A stretch of DNA of 64,000 bases, from positions 62,001-126,000 of the forward strand of contig NZ_UHHW01000002.1 in assembly GCF_900460345.1 (NCBI RefSeq), in the 5' to 3' direction. The DNA is from Trueperella pyogenes. Lineage in GTDB: Bacteria > Actinomycetota > Actinomycetes > Actinomycetales > Actinomycetaceae. Within the stretch, counting starts at the first letter, position 1; the number at the start of each line of letters is the position of its first letter. Of this stretch, positions 1 to 9,460 are shown piece by piece. A program made the position numbers and the translations under genes. The notes under the pieces were generated by a model. It ran no database searches. It saw nothing but the letters and a program-made list of their open reading frames with translations, and was not told where the DNA came from.

Positions 1-1
1 G

Positions 2-967
2 GCAGCAATTTCCGATGTGCATCTAACAATTTGCGATCTCGACGGCGAACGTGCACGTAGCGTTGCCGATGAGCTCGCCTCCCAATTTCCCGATGCAGAC
101 ATTAGTCACGCCACGTCCGCCGAAGTCTTTTCGCACTCTGAAGCCTACGACGGCGTCGTCATCGCTACTCCTACCGCCACCCATGAAGAACTCATACTCC
201 GTTGCGCTGAAGCCAAGCTGCCCTTCTTCTGCGAAAAACCTGTCGCCGTAGATCTCGAGGGTACCGTGCGCTGCATCGATGCCGTACAAAAGGCTGGTAT
301 TGCCTCGCAAATTGGCTTCCAGCGCCGCTTCGATCCTGGCTACGTCGAAGCCCGGCGCCGCGTCCAAAGTGGCGAACTCGGCGAGATCCATCGTGTGCAT
401 ATGATGACCTGTGATCAAACACCACCCCCGGAATACTTCGTCGCGCAGTCGGGAGGTATCTGGCGTGACTGCCTTATCCATGACTTCGACATTCTGCGAT
501 GGGTGACAGGTCACGAAGTCGAAGAGGTCTTCGCCTACGGGGCAGTGCGAGGTGCCAACTACTTCCGCGCACATGGTGACATCGACGAGGGAGTCGCAGT
601 CCTGCGCATGGACGACGACACCCTTGTGACCGCCCACACCTCGCGAAACAACGGCCAGGGCTACGACGTCCGCATGGAAATTTCCGGCACGAGAGCCAAT
701 GCCACGGTCGGTCTTGAGCCTAAGATGCCGCTAGTAAGTGCCGAACCGGGCGTCACTTTCCCACATGACGAACCGTGGGTCGACTTTATTGCAAGATTCC
801 GCCATTGTTACGAGATCGAGCTGCGCGCGTTTGTCGATATGGCAGCTGGACGTGCACCAAGCCCGTGCCCCATTGAAGACGCCCTCGAAGCGCTCCACAT
901 CGCTCTCGCTGTAGGAAAATCGCGCGAAGAAGGACGGCCGATCCGAGTAGCGGAAATCCGGCAATAG
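2..967 (+). CDS. Gfo/Idh/MocA-family dehydrogenase (5'-truncated by window)
   Basis: NAD(P)-dependent sugar or polyol dehydrogenase, probably oxidising inositol or a related cyclitol or sugar. The frame is open to the first bases of the window, so the true start and the first Rossmann strand lie upstream; the GTG at 17 is probably internal. Seen: the family EKPV motif at about visible residue 79 (catalytic/cofactor Lys) and an HDFD motif near 160, the usual place of the active-site Asp/His region. It lies 43 bp upstream of a CUT2 sugar ABC operon on the same strand, which fits catabolism of the imported substrate. The substrate is inferred; family assignment is secure. Confidence 0.85.
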   Translation, partial: AAISDVHLTICDLDGERARSVADELASQFPDADISHATSAEVFSHSEAYDGVVIATPTATHEELILRCAEAKLPFFCEKPVAVDLEGTVRCIDAVQKAGIASQIGFQRRFDPGYVEARRRVQSGELGEIHRVHMMTCDQTPPPEYFVAQSGGIWRDCLIHDFDILRWVTGHEVEEVFAYGAVRGANYFRAHGDIDEGVAVLRMDDDTLVTAHTSRNNGQGYDVRMEISGTRANATVGLEPKMPLVSAEPGVTFPHDEPWVDFIARFRHCYEIELRAFVDMAAGRAPSPCPIEDALEALHIALAVGKSREEGRPIRVAEIRQ

Positions 968-1009
968 TAGGCCGACACCCTCACGAGACACGAGAGAAAA
1001 GGAAGGAAC

Positions 1010-2545
1010 ATGGCCATTGATATCACTGCGGTGCCTCTCATTGAGGCAAAAGGGATAACGAAAAGGTTCCCCGGTGTGCTAGCTCTTGACGACGCACAGT
1101 TTGCGTTGCATCCCGGAGAGGTACACGCTCTCGTCGGTGAAAACGGTGCCGGCAAATCTACGATGATGAAGGTTCTTGGAGGCATCTACACCCCGGATGC
1201 GGGAAGTATTTTCCTCGACGGAAAAGAGACCTGCATAAGCGGGCCGCTCGACGCTCAGAACAAAGGTATCTCCATTATTCACCAGGAGCTCAACCTCATG
1301 CCCGACCTTACGGTCGCAGAAAATATTTTCTTCGGGCGTGAACCATGGACGGGAACCCGCTTCACTCTGTCACCTAAGAAACTATTGACGGAAACACGAG
1401 AACTTCTTGACCGGATCGGTCTCGACCTTGACCCTGAAGTAAAGGTCGGCCAACTCACTGTCGCCAACCAACAGATGGTTGAGATTGCTAAAGCCCTCTC
1501 CTTCGACGCAAAAGTCCTCATCATGGATGAGCCTACTGCAGCCCTTACCCAACGCGAGGTTGAAGCCCTCTTCCGCGTCATGGAGGACTTCGTTTCACCC
1601 ACCACCGGTATTGTCTACATCTCTCACCGCATGGAAGAGATTAAGCGCGTTGCCAACACCATTACCGTTATGCGAGACGGAAGATGGATCTCTACCGACC
1701 CAGCCGAAGACCTCGAGATTGATAACATCATCGAAAGAATGGTCGGACGTCAAATCGTCTCTAACATTCGCCCTGCGCCCATTCCAGAAGGCAGAGAAAC
1801 CGTTCTCGAGGTGCATGGGCTTTCCACCCGTCACCTCCTCAAAGATGTGTCGTTTGACCTCAAAAAGGGTGAAATTCTCGGCTTTGCAGGGCTTGTTGGT
1901 GCAGGGCGCACAGAAGTAGCACGTGCACTGATCGGCGCTGACCGCAGCACGGCTGGAGATATCAATGTCAAGGGTAAAAAGGTCACTATCAAGAGTCCCG
2001 AAGACGCCGTGCGACACTCCATCGCCTACCTGTCCGAAGACCGTAAACAATTTGGTCTTCTTCTCGACAAAGATCTCATGATCAATACCGCTCTACCATC
2101 ATATCGAATCTGGTCTCGGGCCAGTATCGTAGACGACTCTAAGGCCGAAGAAGTCGCCGAAACCTATGTCAAGCGACTACGCGTCAAGACCCCGTCAGTC
2201 CATCAACTGGCAAAAAATCTCTCCGGCGGAAATCAACAGAAGGTCGTCTTGGCCAAATGGCTCGCACGAGACTGTGAAATCCTCATCTTTGATGAACCCA
2301 CACGAGGTATCGACGTTGGGGCGAAGGACGAAATCTACGATCTGCTCGGAGAACTCGCCGCCCAAGGAAAATCAATCATTGTGATCTCTTCGGAGATCCC
2401 TGAGATCCTCCGTCTGTCCCAACGCATCGTCGTCATGTGGGAAGGGCGAGTGACCGGCATCCTAACCAACGAAGAAGCCACCCAAAATTCGATTATGACC
2501 CTTGCCACCGGGCAGGGCACCAGCACGACAAAGGAGTCAGCGTGA
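1010..2545 (+). CDS. Sugar ABC importer, double ATPase (RbsA/MglA type)
   Basis: Energising subunit of a CUT2-family monosaccharide or polyol importer. Two fused nucleotide-binding domains: the first has an intact Walker A (GENGAGKST, residues 43-51). The second has the degenerate loop typical of RbsA (GLVGAGRTE) and a good signature (LSGGNQQK from residue 404). At 511 residues it is full length. The ATG start has an upstream purine-rich RBS (ggaagga). Its stop overlaps the permease start by four bases, showing translational coupling. Ribose, galactose or inositol are all possible; the neighbouring dehydrogenase and phosphatase make inositol attractive but unproven. Confidence 0.93.
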   Translation: MAIDITAVPLIEAKGITKRFPGVLALDDAQFALHPGEVHALVGENGAGKSTMMKVLGGIYTPDAGSIFLDGKETCISGPLDAQNKGISIIHQELNLMPDLTVAENIFFGREPWTGTRFTLSPKKLLTETRELLDRIGLDLDPEVKVGQLTVANQQMVEIAKALSFDAKVLIMDEPTAALTQREVEALFRVMEDFVSPTTGIVYISHRMEEIKRVANTITVMRDGRWISTDPAEDLEIDNIIERMVGRQIVSNIRPAPIPEGRETVLEVHGLSTRHLLKDVSFDLKKGEILGFAGLVGAGRTEVARALIGADRSTAGDINVKGKKVTIKSPEDAVRHSIAYLSEDRKQFGLLLDKDLMINTALPSYRIWSRASIVDDSKAEEVAETYVKRLRVKTPSVHQLAKNLSGGNQQKVVLAKWLARDCEILIFDEPTRGIDVGAKDEIYDLLGELAAQGKSIIVISSEIPEILRLSQRIVVMWEGRVTGILTNEEATQNSIMTLATGQGTSTTKESA

Positions 2546-3564
2546 GCACTACACCCCCTTCCGGCGCTTCAACTGCGGCCGACATAACACACCCTAGCGT
2601 GACAATGTTGTACTTCCGCCGCCACGCCTCCCAAGTGCTAGTCCTCGTTTCCGAAATCATTCTGATCGTCGGATTCTCTCTGGCAAGTCCCTATTTCTTC
2701 CAGATCAATAATTTCTCAGCACTGCTTCTTGACGCCTCCGTCTACATCCTGCTCGCCTTGGGTCTGACCTTTGTCATCGCCACCGGAGGAATCGACCTGA
2801 CACCTGGCTTCGGTATTGCCTTCACGGGCGTCTGTCTAGCCGTAGCAATGAAATGGTCTCTCAGCGCAGGACTACCCGTATGGGTGTGCATCCTTATTGG
2901 TGTAATCGTGGGCATCGCTTCGGGCGCAGTCCTGGGCGCAGCCAACGGTGTCATGGTTGCCTACCTCAACATGCAACCCATGATTGCCACCCTCGCTATG
3001 ATGCTTGTTGCTTGGGGACTAGCGATGGTCCTCTCAGGCACTTCAGCTATTCCGCTTACTGAATTTGGCACCTTCCTCAAGCTCGGTCAAGGCCGGACGC
3101 TTGGGTTGACGAATGCCGTGTACCTTATTCTCATTGCCGCACTCGCTGCGGCCTTCCTTCTCAATCGCACTCTCATCGGCCGCTACGCGCTGGCGATGGG
3201 GTCCAACGAAGAGGCCACGCGCCTGTCTGGTGTCAACGTCCCGCGCTGGAAGTTCCGCGTCTATATGCTGGCAGGTTCCTTTACTGGTCTTGCCGGTGTC
3301 CTCATGGCCTCACGCCTGGCTTCCGGCAAGCCCGACGTTGGTCAATCCTACGAAATGTACGCTATCGCAGCTGCCGTTCTTGGCGGTGCCTCCCTTCGTG
3401 GTGGTAAAGCCTCCGTCTTTGGCTCCGTCATTGGAGCCATCCTAATCGCAACTATCCGCAACGGTGCGGTCCTCATGGGAATCCCCGATCAATGGCAAAA
3501 GGTGCTTCTCGGCGTCGTGGTTCTCGCTGCTGTTTATCTCGATACCCGTCGCCGCGACCAATAG
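2542..3564 (+). CDS. Sugar ABC importer permease (RbsC type)
   Basis: Membrane channel of the CUT2 importer, about eight to ten hydrophobic segments over 340 residues. I chose the GTG at 2542 because aaaggag precedes it at 2530-2536 and it overlaps the ATPase stop (gtga); the frame stays open further upstream, but that stretch lies inside the ATPase gene and is not permease-like. Conserved features include an LGxTFVIATGGIDL-like segment near residue 70 and an AVLGGASLRGGK-like segment near the C-terminus, both typical of RbsC/BPD_transp_2 proteins. Confidence 0.93.
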   Translation: MSTTPPSGASTAADITHPSVTMLYFRRHASQVLVLVSEIILIVGFSLASPYFFQINNFSALLLDASVYILLALGLTFVIATGGIDLTPGFGIAFTGVCLAVAMKWSLSAGLPVWVCILIGVIVGIASGAVLGAANGVMVAYLNMQPMIATLAMMLVAWGLAMVLSGTSAIPLTEFGTFLKLGQGRTLGLTNAVYLILIAALAAAFLLNRTLIGRYALAMGSNEEATRLSGVNVPRWKFRVYMLAGSFTGLAGVLMASRLASGKPDVGQSYEMYAIAAAVLGGASLRGGKASVFGSVIGAILIATIRNGAVLMGIPDQWQKVLLGVVVLAAVYLDTRRRDQ

Positions 3565-3581
3565 CAATCTAGCAATCCACA

Positions 3582-3599
3582 TGCGGCACCTCCGCCGCA
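3582..3599 (+). other. Short intercistronic hairpin
   Basis: TGCGGC and GCCGCA around a 6-base loop, between the permease and the binding-protein gene. There is no T-run, so a terminator is unlikely. Hairpins at this point in sugar ABC operons often stabilise or separate the highly expressed receptor message (inference). Confidence 0.35.
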
Positions 3600-3654
3600 G
3601 CCCCGATTTCAATGGCCAGCACAGGCTGGTCTAACAAGAGAAACGAGGAAAAAC

Positions 3655-4644
3655 ATGAAGCTCACCAAGCCTCTCGCACTGGTGGCAGCACTGACGCTGT
3701 TCTCCGTGAGTCTGAGCGCTTGCTCGGGAAACACAGGTTCAAGTTCGGGCGCCTCAGGTACATCGGCTGGGGCCAACAGATCCATCGCCGTCGTCGCCAA
3801 AGGCTATGCCAGCCCCTTCTGGGCAGCCGTCAAGTCCGGCGTTGAGGCCGCTGGTAAGGATCTCGGGTACGAGGTCACTTTCAATGGCCCCGACAACGAA
3901 ACCGACGTTACCCGCCAAAACGATCAGCTTAACCAGGCTCTCGTACGCAACCCCGCAGCACTTGCATTCGCAGCGCTCGACTCCACCGCGCAGTCCTCGG
4001 TGCTCCAGCAATTTGCTGACGCCGGTATCCCCGTCGTCGCTTTCGACTCAGGCGTCCCTGGCTCCGATATCCCTTTGACCACCGTAGCCACCGACAATAA
4101 GGCTGCGGCAGCAGAAGGCGCCAAGCACCTCTCCGAACTGATTGGGAAGAAAGGCAAAGTTGCCATCATCTGTCACTCGCAGACCTCGCTGACGGGGCAA
4201 GACCGTGAGCATGGCTTCCGCGACTGGTTGACGACCCATGCCCCTGACGTCAAAGTTGTCGAGGTCCAATACAACAACTCCGACCAGGCGATCGCCCAGC
4301 AACAGGCGAGCGCAATCCTGCAGGCTCATCCTGACTTGGTTGGCCTTTTCGCGACCGATGACGACGGCGCCGTTGCAGCAGCACAGGCCGTAAAGACGTC
4401 CGGGCGCAACGGTGTAAAGGTGGTTGGGTTTGACTCGGGCAAGCCACAGCTCGAGCTGATCAAGGAAGGCGTGATCGCTGGTTCGATAACTCAAAACCCC
4501 TACCAAATGGGCTACGATGCCATTGTTTCGGTGGACAAGGTTCTCAAAGGTGGAAAACTTGAGAAATTCACGGACTCCGGCTTTTATTGGTACGACGCCA
4601 AGAACCTAGACGATCCCAAAATCCAGAAGGCTGTCTACGAATAA
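3655..4644 (+). CDS. Sugar-binding lipoprotein (RbsB type, periplasmic-binding-like)
   Basis: Extracellular substrate receptor of the CUT2 importer. A lipoprotein signal peptide ends in LSAC with Cys23 as the lipidated residue, followed by a Ser/Gly-rich tether and a LacI/ribose-binding-type fold beginning RSIAVVAKGYASPFW. Length (329 residues) is normal. RBS-like gaggaaa lies just upstream of the ATG. It closes the operon after a 90-bp gap and is followed by a strong hairpin. Ligand unknown; aromatic residues early in the mature domain fit ring-stacking with a sugar or cyclitol. Confidence 0.92.
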   Translation: MKLTKPLALVAALTLFSVSLSACSGNTGSSSGASGTSAGANRSIAVVAKGYASPFWAAVKSGVEAAGKDLGYEVTFNGPDNETDVTRQNDQLNQALVRNPAALAFAALDSTAQSSVLQQFADAGIPVVAFDSGVPGSDIPLTTVATDNKAAAAEGAKHLSELIGKKGKVAIICHSQTSLTGQDREHGFRDWLTTHAPDVKVVEVQYNNSDQAIAQQQASAILQAHPDLVGLFATDDDGAVAAAQAVKTSGRNGVKVVGFDSGKPQLELIKEGVIAGSITQNPYQMGYDAIVSVDKVLKGGKLEKFTDSGFYWYDAKNLDDPKIQKAVYE

Positions 4645-4682
4645 CAGGGACTACACGAAGGTGTAACGTCAGCCAATAAATG

Positions 4683-4709
4683 AGCGCGTGGGTTTGCCAC
4701 CCACGCGCT
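4683..4709. terminator. Bidirectional hairpin terminator between convergent genes
   Basis: Perfect 11-bp inverted repeat (AGCGCGTGGGT and its complement) with a 5-base loop, between the binding-protein stop and the convergent phosphatase stop. There is no long T-run on the plus strand. Position between converging transcripts makes termination the likely role. Confidence 0.65.
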
Positions 4710-4725
4710 TCATTCGCCTCAAGAG

Positions 4726-5508
4726 CTAAACAGGATCGACAATCAAACGACTGTGAATTCCAGTGTGCACTTTTGGCCAAGCTGCTAGTACTGACCCTTT
4801 GTATCTAATATCGATGGGCGTCCCATCCAGTCGTGTCACTATGCCACCCACTTCTTGACAGATCAGTGTGGCCGCTGCAATGTCCCAAGGGGAGACCCAG
4901 AGGTGGACGAAGGCTCCGGCACGCGAAGCTGCCACTTCAACAATCTCCAACGCAGCTGACCCATAGCGCCGGTGACCGCGCGATTCTAGGAGAATCTCCT
5001 GCAGCCGGGGCAATGCTTTGATCTCCTTGATATCTGTGATAATGACGGCGTCTTGATACTTTCTTTCTGTATCTACCGCAGCGAGCCGCTTGCCATCACA
5101 GTGGGCTCCCTGCCCCCGGATAGCACTGTAGATCTTGCCCGACATAACATCAGCAACTACAGCGACAACTGGCACACCGTCTTCACACAGCGCGAGCGAG
5201 ATTGCAAAGTCGCGGTGCGTTTCGACGTAGTTCATAGTGCCATCGATCGGATCAAGAACCCATACGCGGCCGGCAAAAGAACTGACCTTGTGGTTCTCCT
5301 CGCCCAGGAGCAGATAACCGGTCTTGTGGATGAGCATGGTTGCTATATTTTCTTCGATTTTTTGGTCGATAGCAGTCACTAGGTCATTGCGATTGCTCTT
5401 GTGCGAAATCTCTAAATCACTGGGTGGATTCTTAGCGGTCTCGCAGGCGTCACGAACGATAGTGATGGCGATGTTCAGAGCATCTTCATAGGTTAGTTGT
5501 TCATTCAT
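4726..5508 (-). CDS. Inositol-monophosphatase-family phosphatase
   Basis: Metal-dependent phosphatase of the IMPase/FBPase superfamily, hydrolysing a small phosphorylated polyol or nucleotide. Seen: first metal motif GEEN (69-72), the WVLDPIDGT motif (Asp86 and Asp89) and the second motif WDIAA (208-212). Length of 260 residues is normal. Its start overlaps the end of the upstream carrier gene by eight bases, so the two are co-translated. With an organophosphate-type carrier the pair could import a phosphorylated compound and remove phosphate inside the cell. CysQ-like or SuhB-like activity is an alternative that cannot be excluded. Confidence 0.88.
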   Translation of the reverse strand: MNEQLTYEDALNIAITIVRDACETAKNPPSDLEISHKSNRNDLVTAIDQKIEENIATMLIHKTGYLLLGEENHKVSSFAGRVWVLDPIDGTMNYVETHRDFAISLALCEDGVPVVAVVADVMSGKIYSAIRGQGAHCDGKRLAAVDTERKYQDAVIITDIKEIKALPRLQEILLESRGHRRYGSAALEIVEVAASRAGAFVHLWVSPWDIAAATLICQEVGGIVTRLDGTPIDIRYKGSVLAAWPKVHTGIHSRLIVDPV

Positions 5509-6943
5509 CGTTATCTTTCATTCCTTCCGGGAACAGGAGATTTTCTTCATGGCGGGCCTGCTTATCGCGCTTCAGATTTCGTTCCTCGAAAGCTGCAACT
5601 AACACAAGGCAGATTAGACCTACAAACGACGAGAGGAACAACACTGTGAACGTGGATCCCCACCCATGTAGTACGTGTCCGAAGACCGATACGCCTTCCT
5701 TACTGGGGTCGGCGATGCGGCCTAGTAGAACCTTAGCCATCGAGTCGCCAAATACGTAGCCAAAGGCACGTGGCACCGCGTTCACGACCACGGTTGCGTT
5801 CTTAGGCGCGAAGCCGATGACGCAAATGCCGATGAGAGTAACCGGACCAAAAATTAGAAAACCAATAAAGAATAGGGACGCGTAGACGACTCCGACGGAT
5901 GTAGCGCCCGAGTAGACCCAGAGCGGGATAATGACCAAAGCGATGCCGATTGCTGCGCTAAGTGCACGTCGTCCGCCAAGCTTATCGGAGAAGTAGCCCC
6001 ACAGCAGCGAACCCAGAAGGCCTCCAGCTTCTAATGCGAACGTAGTGTTGACTGCAGTGTATTGGGAGAAACCAAGTTCAGTTTGAGTGTACAAGACGTT
6101 CCAGTTATCGATGCCGATTCTTACGGTGTACGCAGCTACGTTAGCAATACATAGGAGCCATACAGCAGGATTCTTGATTACGTAGGCAACGATGATCTGC
6201 CATTTCGTCAGATCGGTCGAAGTAACGTCAACCTGTGCTGCAGGCTCGTCAAATATCTCTTCTGCAGTATTCCATCCAAGCTCTGCTGGGTCATCTTTCC
6301 CATAGAAGTATCCCCAAATACCAATGGGGACTGCCACTAGACCGGGGATGATGAACATGCCAGCCACGGAGCCATCAAAGAACGTGTTCGCGCCCCAAAC
6401 TGCGAGCAAGCCTGCAATCATCGCGCCAAGATTATGGGATGCGTTCCACCAACCAATAAATCGCCCTCGCAATTGTCGCGGAGTCCAACGATTCATCGTG
6501 GAGTTGCAGCTAGGACCGCCAGGTGCCTGAAAAAGACCATTTACGGCCCAAAGTAGAATAAGGAAACCGTACGGATGATGCATGCCCATCAGCACAATGC
6601 CGATTATTACTGAGAGCAGACCGGATGCTGCGACGAGGAAGCTGAGTGCTTTTTTCGTATTCTTTCCGTCAAGGTAGAATCCTAGTATTAGGCCACCGAA
6701 ACCGTACGTTAAGGAAAATGCGAAACCTACGACGCCAAGTTCGGTGGTCGAAAAACCTGCCTGGTTGATCAGCTCAGGTTGCGCAGCCTTGAAATTTGTT
6801 CGTAAGAGATAGAAAGCGCCGTACCCGATAACGAGAACTGCATATACTTTCAGAAATTCTGCCAACCATCTTCTGCGCTGCTGCGGTATGGGGACAATGC
6901 CGGGTTTGATTCTGTTTATAACAAATAGTTTGCCGCGTCCCAT
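5501..6943 (-). CDS. MFS carrier, organophosphate:phosphate antiporter-like (GlpT/UhpT family)
   Basis: Twelve-helix major-facilitator protein of 480 residues. The N-terminal part (LKVYAVLVIGYGAFYLLRTNF, about residues 32-52) resembles the start of GlpT/UhpT/UhpC proteins, which exchange glycerol-3-phosphate or hexose-phosphate for inorganic phosphate. The RGRFIGWWNASHNLG region is also typical of that family. It shares an operon with a phosphatase and lies behind a LacI-type palindrome. The start follows an AGGAGGAT RBS. Substrate unknown; a phosphorylated sugar, glycerol or inositol is the reasonable set. Confidence 0.85.
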   Translation of the reverse strand: MGRGKLFVINRIKPGIVPIPQQRRRWLAEFLKVYAVLVIGYGAFYLLRTNFKAAQPELINQAGFSTTELGVVGFAFSLTYGFGGLILGFYLDGKNTKKALSFLVAASGLLSVIIGIVLMGMHHPYGFLILLWAVNGLFQAPGGPSCNSTMNRWTPRQLRGRFIGWWNASHNLGAMIAGLLAVWGANTFFDGSVAGMFIIPGLVAVPIGIWGYFYGKDDPAELGWNTAEEIFDEPAAQVDVTSTDLTKWQIIVAYVIKNPAVWLLCIANVAAYTVRIGIDNWNVLYTQTELGFSQYTAVNTTFALEAGGLLGSLLWGYFSDKLGGRRALSAAIGIALVIIPLWVYSGATSVGVVYASLFFIGFLIFGPVTLIGICVIGFAPKNATVVVNAVPRAFGYVFGDSMAKVLLGRIADPSKEGVSVFGHVLHGWGSTFTVLFLSSFVGLICLVLVAAFEERNLKRDKQARHEENLLFPEGMKDNDE

Positions 6944-7035
6944 GCGAGGATCCTCCTAGCCGCTATTGTCTGCACCTTTGCGGACAAATATAAAACAAAT
7001 CTCCGAGTAAGCTTGATTTGTATTTACAATACTAC

Positions 7036-7047
7036 TCAAACGTTTGA
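7036..7047. promoter_or_regulatory. LacI-type operator upstream of the carrier gene
   Basis: Perfect 12-bp palindrome TCAAACGTTTGA with the central CG step typical of LacI-family operators. It lies between the LacI-family regulator and the carrier-phosphatase pair, about 90 bp upstream of the carrier start. Regulation by the adjacent regulator is inferred from position. Confidence 0.65.
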
Positions 7048-7115
7048 ATGAGCGTCAAGCATCTCCGTCTTGATCGGTAGTTATGTGCGAAATGTGGTGT
7101 ATTGATAGGGGCTGA

Positions 7116-8138
7116 CTAGCTATTTCTGGCTGATGACGTAGAACTGCGGATGACTAGATGCGTTGGCACTTCGGCAACTTTAGGCGATACTTTCGATCCC
7201 ATCTGGCGTTCAATTGACAGGCTGAACGCCAGAGAGGAGACTTCGCCTACACCTCTATCGATGCTTGTTAAGTCAAATGCCGTTGATCTTGCGATTGAGG
7301 AATTGTCGAAACCTACTACAGATATATCTATTGGAACCGAAAGGCCGACTCTATTTAGCGCGATTATGGCACCTTGCGCGCACTGGTCGTTATAGCAGAT
7401 CAATGCCGTTGGCCCATTGCTGGAAGGCACGCCTCGCCTCGGCGTTGCGGGAAGCGTCCCACTTTCGGCCAGCTGCCGCCCTACTTTGAAGCCATCATCC
7501 ATGGTGTTACCCGCAGCTAAAACATCCACTACGAGTCTGTTTGCCGCCGCAGCATTTTGCATGGCATCGCGGCGGAATGTCGCGGAAATGCCAGCTGGAC
7601 CGTCGAGGTACAGGGCGCGTTTATGACCCAATTGAGCTAAATGTTCAAAGCACTCTGACATACCTTGGTTATTAGTTGAACGTACAAGATCAGATTCAGG
7701 AAAAGGCGATGTCTGCCCGATTACTACTGAGGGTGCAACAGCAATTGTTACCGGGGCGGAAAAGCATGGGTTGATTGCGATGACGTTTCTTACGCGCAGT
7801 TGCGCAAGCCGACTAAACGCACCCTCGTAACCTCCATATACGCCCGCATCTTGAGCGATTAGTTGGAAATTGGCTCCACTTGCCAGCTTGTGTATGCGAT
7901 CAACATATTCGGCATGCAATTCTTGGCTCAACTGCCCAACGATTCCGAGAATCCGGGGCTTGTCGGTACGCAACAGTGTTCCAGTAATATCGCGCTGATA
8001 GTGCATTTCGCGTGCAATATCATGGATTGCTTGGCGCGTTTCCAGGGATATCCGCTCGTCGTTGCGCAGCGCCAGAGAAACGGTCGAGATAGACACACCA
8101 GCTTTCTCGGCAACGTGACGCATAGTTACTTTGCTCAT
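7116..8138 (-). CDS. LacI-family transcriptional regulator
   Basis: Repressor with an N-terminal LacI helix-turn-helix (residues 5-25, VAEKAGVSISTVSLAL), hinge and periplasmic-binding-like effector domain. Length of 340 residues is normal. It is transcribed ahead of the carrier and phosphatase genes in the same direction, and a perfect TCAAACGTTTGA palindrome lies in the gap after it. Most likely local control of that pair, with a sugar or sugar-phosphate effector. No aberrant features seen. Confidence 0.93.
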   Translation of the reverse strand: MSKVTMRHVAEKAGVSISTVSLALRNDERISLETRQAIHDIAREMHYQRDITGTLLRTDKPRILGIVGQLSQELHAEYVDRIHKLASGANFQLIAQDAGVYGGYEGAFSRLAQLRVRNVIAINPCFSAPVTIAVAPSVVIGQTSPFPESDLVRSTNNQGMSECFEHLAQLGHKRALYLDGPAGISATFRRDAMQNAAAANRLVVDVLAAGNTMDDGFKVGRQLAESGTLPATPRRGVPSSNGPTALICYNDQCAQGAIIALNRVGLSVPIDISVVGFDNSSIARSTAFDLTSIDRGVGEVSSLAFSLSIERQMGSKVSPKVAEVPTHLVIRSSTSSARNS

Positions 8139-8282
8139 GCTCGCACCTCGTTTAAAGTAGCTGTATGTTTAATGAAGGGGCAGGCAATTAGCATACTCAT
8201 CAAAACTGGGGTGCCACGCTCACAATAGTGGCGAGAGTGTCTTAGTAAGGAACGCTCGTGCTGACGCGTCGGTGACCTGCCT

Positions 8283-9416
8283 TTAGAGAGACATATCGAC
8301 GACCGCGCGGCCTTGGATCTTCCCTTGAGAAAGAAGCTCGTAGCCTTTGCCGGCGTCGTCGAGGGAGAACTTTTGCGTGACGATGCTGCGGTAATCGATG
8401 CGCCCCGCAGAGGCCATCTTGATGACGGCTGGCAGATCCTGGCGAGTGCGCGCTCCGTACGAACCGAGAATTGACTGCGACCGGCGCACGGTACGGTTGA
8501 TTTCCACGCCCGCTGTTTGCACGCCGGCGCCCAGACCGATCGGTACCATTCGGCCACCGTCGCGCAGGCAGTCGAGGGCGCTTGCCCAGGTTTCGGACCG
8601 ACCGAGCGCCTCGAATGCGACGTCCACTCCGCGTCCGCCTGTGAGGGCAAAGACGGCCTCGCGAACGTCTTGTGTGGTGGAGTTGACGACGTCGGTGGCG
8701 CCGAGCCGGCGAGCTGCCTCAAGCTTGTCGTCCGCGACGTCGATCGCGATGATTTTCGCCGCTCCAAAGGCTTTTGCGACCTGGATGATGTTCGAGCCGA
8801 TACCTCCCGTGGCGACAACCGCGACCGTCTCGCCGTACTTCAGGTTTGCTCCTCGGCGAACCGCGCCGTAACCAGTCAGCGCAGCGCAGCCTAAGATCGA
8901 ACCAGCGACCATGTCCATCGAATCGTCGAGGACGGCCACCGACGTAGAAGGGATGACGCAGTATTGCGCCAAACCTCCCATGGAGTACATGGCAATCGGT
9001 TCGCCGTCGACGCCGTAGAGCCGGGTTTCGCCGTCGTAAAGCTGGCCCTTGAGGCGGTTCAGGTCGAAAAACGGGGCACACAGGTCGTCCCGCCCTTGGG
9101 CGCAGTAGTCGCACTGGCCGCAGGGCATGAGGAAGGCGCCGGACACGCGCTGGCCGACGCGCAGGCCGGTGTGTTCGTTATTCGAACCGAGCTCAACGAT
9201 TTCTCCGGTCACTTCGTGGCCGAGCACGCAGGGAAGCGGGAACGCAATCTTTCCGCCAATGACGTGCAGGTCTGAATGGCACATGCCGCACGCGATGACT
9301 TTGATGAGAACTTCTCCTTCACGCGGGCGCGGTGTCTTGATCGTTTCGATTTGCAGGCCAACATTTGGGTCGCGAAGAACTGCCGCTCTCATTGCTACAG
9401 GAATATGTGTGTACAT
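8283..9416 (-). CDS. Zinc-dependent alcohol dehydrogenase (MDR family)
   Basis: Medium-chain NAD(P)-dependent alcohol dehydrogenase, 377 residues. Catalytic zinc ligands are visible as Cys46 (GMCHSD) and His67 with Glu68 (GHEV). The structural zinc is held by Cys99, Cys102, Cys105 and Cys113. A Rossmann glycine motif (ATGGIGSN) follows mid-protein. A clean RBS (AAAGGAGC) precedes the ATG. The promoter region carries an inverted repeat at 9440-9459. It appears monocistronic; substrate could be an alcohol, polyol or aldehyde. Confidence 0.93.
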   Translation of the reverse strand: MYTHIPVAMRAAVLRDPNVGLQIETIKTPRPREGEVLIKVIACGMCHSDLHVIGGKIAFPLPCVLGHEVTGEIVELGSNNEHTGLRVGQRVSGAFLMPCGQCDYCAQGRDDLCAPFFDLNRLKGQLYDGETRLYGVDGEPIAMYSMGGLAQYCVIPSTSVAVLDDSMDMVAGSILGCAALTGYGAVRRGANLKYGETVAVVATGGIGSNIIQVAKAFGAAKIIAIDVADDKLEAARRLGATDVVNSTTQDVREAVFALTGGRGVDVAFEALGRSETWASALDCLRDGGRMVPIGLGAGVQTAGVEINRTVRRSQSILGSYGARTRQDLPAVIKMASAGRIDYRSIVTQKFSLDDAGKGYELLSQGKIQGRAVVDMSL

Positions 9417-9439
9417 AAAAGCTCCTTTACGTAATATGT

Positions 9440-9459
9440 TATAGGCTATGTCACCTATA
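9440..9459. promoter_or_regulatory. Inverted repeat upstream of the alcohol dehydrogenase
   Basis: TATAGG and CCTATA half-sites separated by eight bases, 24 bases upstream of the dehydrogenase start. It is placed to act as an operator for an unlinked regulator. No regulator gene is adjacent, so identity is open. Confidence 0.45.
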
Positions 9460-9460
9460 A

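Noticed and set aside
8135..8818. Minus-strand frame of 227 codons overlapping the alcohol dehydrogenase
   Set aside because: Ser/Arg-rich out-of-frame shadow inside a well-supported zinc dehydrogenase.
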